From assembly GCA_018902385.1 (NCBI GenBank), contig JABSSW010000048.1:248001-312000 (forward strand): a stretch of 64,000 nucleotides of DNA, in the 5' to 3' direction. The notes under the pieces are model-generated. The model worked only from the letters and a program-made list of their open reading frames with translations. It was not told the origin of the DNA and did no database searches. Shown here one piece after another: positions 61,426 through 64,000 of this stretch (its first letter is position 1; each line of letters begins with the position of its first letter). The position numbers were made by a program, and so were the translations under genes. This DNA is from Physcia stellaris. Its lineage: Eukaryota > Ascomycota > Lecanoromycetes > Caliciales > Physciaceae.

Positions 61426-61440
61426 CTATCCCCCCCTCTC
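61426..61440 (-). other. Polypurine tract of element C
   Basis: On the minus strand the 15 bases immediately before the LTR are GAGAGGGGGGGATAG, nearly all purine. This is the usual priming site for plus-strand synthesis of LTR elements and fixes the element's orientation. Confidence 0.75.
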
Positions 61441-61809
61441 TGCAAGCTTCGTCCCGAAGCGACTACCTCTCCCATATCCCTTTCATCGGCCGGCGGTTCC
61501 AGGGGTATCGTTGGCGGGGGTCCAGGTAGTTGAACAGGCCATTGCGGAAGCTGGAACGACCGAAACAGGTGCAACAAACGTGATCTGGGGGCGGAGATCG
61601 AAAGGACGGCGGAGACGTAGGCGGAGATGTAGGCCGAGGCCATGCGAATGAGGACCTTGACTGCAGAAATGAGGACCTTGGCTGCAGCGAGGTGTAGGAG
61701 ATGCCTGGCTTTTTGTATGGCGGAAGGGCCGATTTCTCTGGCAGAGCCGAAGCAGGGCGGATCGGTTTCGCAGGCATATGCTGCTGAAAACTCTTCGGAT
61801 TCGAGCTTT

Positions 61810-63633
61810 TCAGACCTTGACTAATCGGTGCCTTCTGATTGGCTGCAGGCAGGAAGTAGGAGGTGATTCGTGACTGGTAGGTGGTAGGTGGACAAGCGCC
61901 AGGGTTCTGCGGAGAAGGACGACGCTTTTGGTGCTGCGGCAGGCCAAATGGTCTCGGCTTCTCAGCAAACATGCGGTGGAGGTCATGGATTGTAAGATAG
62001 GACTTCGAGGCCGATTTTCGAAGCCTTGGTGGAGGTGTTGCGGGCGGGGTGAGCGGGCAATCGACTGATGCAGTCTCCGCGCGCTTTGATGCTGATTTTG
62101 GTGTAGGTATCGGGAGACGTGAGCGTTTTGGTGATGTTGTTGGTGCAATAGGTGCAGGAGTGGCGGGCGGAGTAGGTGGATTTCTTGGCCGTTCTGGGGT
62201 GTGACTGGCCTAGATATCGAAAATTTTGATGTTGTTGTTGGTGAGGTGGTTGGTGGAGTTGTTGGTGAGGTTGTTGGTGAGGTTTTATCTCCCTCTCTAT
62301 TGCAGCTTCGTCCCGAAGCGACTTTATCTACCTCCTTCGCTGTATGGTGTTGGCGGAGGTGCTCGTGGAGTTTATTCTTTGACTCGAAGGCCCCCTCGCA
62401 TTGCTTGCAGACGGCTTTTTGGCAGGTGGCTTCCTGAGTATGCTGCAATAGACGGGCCAATGACGAGTAGGACGCGGAGCAATTGAGGCACGAGTGATAT
62501 TGAGGCGGGGGACGAGAAACAGGCGGATTCGGTGCAGGGGCTTCGGATTTTGAAAGAGGTTTCGCAGGAAATGCAGTGGCCAGGGCTTCTAGCCACTCGC
62601 TTAGGCCCTTGGCGGTTTCGCTTTCGCTTTGTTCTTTATACCATGTCAAAGCAGGGCCACGTAAGCAGGTGTGGAGCACTTGGACTAGGTCGGCCTCGCG
62701 GTAGTTGGCTCGGATACGCTGCAATTGCTGACAAAAGGTAATCGCCTCGTGATGTAAGCCGAACTCCTGGATATCGCACAGAAGAGTTGGATCGAAATAA
62801 CCGATATCTGCAGCAACGGGGGTGGGTTTCGCGGCTTCGAGTTGTAAGACGAACGGGCATTCAGGTGAGTCCTGAAGATGTTTCTTCAACGGTTCAAAAT
62901 CTCGGTTACCGGCTACTTTCAGCGAGCAATGCATACATCTTGCTCTGTATCCACCATTGGTGCACTTGAATCCAGCGGCGGCCATGAGTTCCTTAGTAGG
63001 ACCTGTCTTTGTCCAAATCCAATATTGAAAGCTAGCTAATCTCTCTTCGTATGTGCTCAGGGATTTGACGGGCGAAGCGGGAGCAGGAGGAGGTTCGATT
63101 TTCGGCTTTGCAATAACCTTTTCAACGATCTTCAACTCAGCTTCTTTCTGGAGTTGTATGGCGAGCGGACAATGCGGTGCGTTCTGAAGATGCTTCTTCA
63201 ACGGTTCGGGTGTGAAGTATCCACTGTATATTAACAACGAGCAGGTGGTGCATTGCATGACGTTGGCATCTGAATCGTTTCCACCTCCTGAAAAGCCTGC
63301 GGCGGCCATGACTGCTTTGGAATGACGAGGTGTTTCCAGAAACCTCCGGCAGGGTTTTAGGCTCGCTAATCGCTCTTCATATGTGGATAACGGCTTCAAA
63401 GGGGGGGGATTCGTAGCCCTACAACCAGAGGGGTGCAGAAATATAGAATTCATGGCGGGCGGATTGAGATCGAATTGAGGAGTCTCCTGAACGAAGGAGG
63501 AGAGGGCGCGTCTATTTGGCCTGCAAACGCGTATGTTTTCGTCAGGTATCTCGAGCTGTAATGGAGATATGCTCGAGCAAAATCTGGAGGAGCTTGCTGA
63601 GCAGGTAGGGTAAATGGGGTGCGGGCGGAGCAA
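61810..63633 (-). CDS. Gag-like protein of element C with two BIR-type zinc modules and C2H2 fingers
   Basis: A 607-codon open frame inside element C. Residues about 84-160 and 193-265 are two related modules that each start STYEERLAS and contain an MAAAGF turn. Their zinc ligands fit the baculovirus IAP repeat: Cys128-x2-Cys131-x16-His148-x6-Cys155 and Cys233-x2-Cys236-x15-His252-x6-Cys259. Residues about 277-357 look like a retroelement capsid helix bundle (CLRGPALTWYKEQ). Two zinc fingers follow: C382/C385/H398/C404, and a classic C2H2 at C409/C412/H425/H429. The remainder is Pro/Ser/Thr-rich. The role is inferred as a structural, nucleic-acid-binding Gag, with C2H2 fingers in place of a CCHC knuckle. 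What the BIR-like modules do is unknown. The N-terminal start is uncertain. Confidence 0.7.
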   Translation of the reverse strand: MLRPHPIYPTCSASSSRFCSSISPLQLEIPDENIRVCRPNRRALSSFVQETPQFDLNPPAMNSIFLHPSGCRATNPPPLKPLSTYEERLASLKPCRRFLETPRHSKAVMAAAGFSGGGNDSDANVMQCTTCSLLIYSGYFTPEPLKKHLQNAPHCPLAIQLQKEAELKIVEKVIAKPKIEPPPAPASPVKSLSTYEERLASFQYWIWTKTGPTKELMAAAGFKCTNGGYRARCMHCSLKVAGNRDFEPLKKHLQDSPECPFVLQLEAAKPTPVAADIGYFDPTLLCDIQEFGLHHEAITFCQQLQRIRANYREADLVQVLHTCLRGPALTWYKEQSESETAKGLSEWLEALATAFPAKPLSKSEAPAPNPPVSRPPPQYHSCLNCSASYSSLARLLQHTQEATCQKAVCKQCEGAFESKNKLHEHLRQHHTAKEVDKVASGRSCNREGDKTSPTTSPTTPPTTSPTTTSKFSISRPVTPQNGQEIHLLRPPLLHLLHQQHHQNAHVSRYLHQNQHQSARRLHQSIARSPRPQHLHQGFENRPRSPILQSMTSTACLLRSRDHLACRSTKSVVLLRRTLALVHLPPTSHESPPTSCLQPIRRHRLVKV

Positions 63634-63775
63634 TCAAACAGCTGTTCCCGACGGGGGCAGAGAGGACACGTCTATTTGGCTTGTAAACGCGTGTATTTCA
63701 GGATCTTTCTCGGGCTGTAATGGGCAGGATACTCGTGCAATTGCTGGAGGAGTTGCCGAGCAGATAAGTAGGTAG
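63500..63775. repeat. Imperfect tandem duplication of about 160 bases in element C
   Basis: A segment near 63500-63620 recurs near 63660-63770, with the shared core TCTATTTGGC at 63511 and 63671. A third, shorter copy of the CTCGTGCAATT...GCCGAGCAGGT part follows up to about 63815. It lies upstream of the Gag modules. Confidence 0.6.
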
Positions 63776-64000
63776 GTGTTGGCTCGTGCAATTACCGAAG
63801 GGGTATGCCGAGCAGGTGGTAGGAAGGCGGCCAATGGGGTTGTACGGCCTGAATAAGGTCGTACTGGTGTAGCAGTTGATTCTGCTGTATGGTAGGCCAG
63901 ATTCTGGGCCTTGGTTGACTGATTCAATAGCACCGTTGCTTGGTGGTGCTACTCAGTCCTTGTTGCCTTCCTTCGGCCACTGGTGGTTAAGCAGACGCAT

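Larger units (their letters stand above)
61254..64000 (-). mobile_element. LTR retroelement C, 3' part; runs off the right edge (fossil)
   Basis: A minus-strand element of normal base composition inserted into the AT-rich block. It has a 3' LTR (61254-61425) with a purine tract next to it, and a Gag-like reading frame at 61810-63633 only about 385 bases from that LTR. No reverse transcriptase or integrase is seen between Gag and LTR, so this copy lacks pol in its usual place: it is either internally deleted or a non-autonomous gag-only form. CC, GG, CT and AG are frequent, so it has escaped the mutation seen next door and is probably the youngest insertion. It does not look whole. Confidence 0.8.

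Noticed and set aside
61810-63633. A host survivin/IAP gene (Bir1) for the BIR-bearing frame
   Set aside because: It lies inside an LTR element with a purine tract and LTR on the same strand, and it carries a Gag capsid-like region.
1-64000. tRNA, rRNA and CRISPR arrays
   Set aside because: A scan by eye for tRNA B-box sequences and regularly spaced repeats gave nothing convincing.

Overview
The window comes from a filamentous ascomycete (Pezizomycotina; a Dothideomycete is my guess, not shown). The genes carry many short introns of about 41-120 bases with GT...AG ends. The gene set is fungal: single-exon TSC2, Neo1, Sec16, Set2 with WW and SRI domains, and a DUF7918-like protein. The right side is a repeat block of the kind made by fungal repeat-induced mutation. 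I see no tRNA, rRNA or CRISPR array.

Positions 1-47,600 are ordinary, gene-dense euchromatin with 13 protein genes. In order: argJ (arginine biosynthesis, -), SEC8 (exocyst, +), an F-box-like protein (-), a Cbf1-type bHLH factor (-), an Nta1-like amidase (+), CSE1 (importin-alpha export, -), TSC2/tuberin (+), a DUF7918-like protein ending in a SUMO-interaction motif (+), NEO1 (P4 flippase, -), SEC16 (COPII scaffold, +), GABA transaminase (-), SET2 (H3K36 methyltransferase, -), an AT-hook protein (+) and SPT4 (elongation factor, -). For the multi-exon genes I placed splice sites by hand; for all of them the summed exon lengths are multiples of three. There is no operon. The genes are housekeeping functions of secretion (SEC8, NEO1, SEC16), transcription and chromatin (SET2, SPT4, Cbf1-like) and nutrient signalling or amino-acid use (argJ, TSC2, GABA transaminase).

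From about 47,860 to 61,253 the DNA is very AT-rich and holds only decayed mobile elements: a hAT DNA transposon (about 48,600-51,650), a minus-strand Ty3/Gypsy chromovirus (A), and a plus-strand Ty3/Gypsy chromovirus (B, 53,360-60,822) inserted into the integrase region of A. B keeps both 194-bp LTRs and a 5-bp target duplication. The two LTRs of B differ at 17 sites. All 17 are C/T or G/A transitions, and all lie where the C is followed by a pyrimidine. The same CpC/CpT depletion runs through the block, while CpA and CpG remain. This differs from the classic CpA-directed RIP and is the most striking signal in the window.

At exactly 61,254 composition returns to normal, where the 3' LTR of a third, minus-strand LTR element (C) begins. 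It runs off the right edge of the window. Element C has not been visibly mutated and carries a Gag-like reading frame with two BIR-type zinc modules (Cx2Cx15-16Hx6C), a capsid-like stretch and C2H2 fingers, a combination I do not recognise as described.
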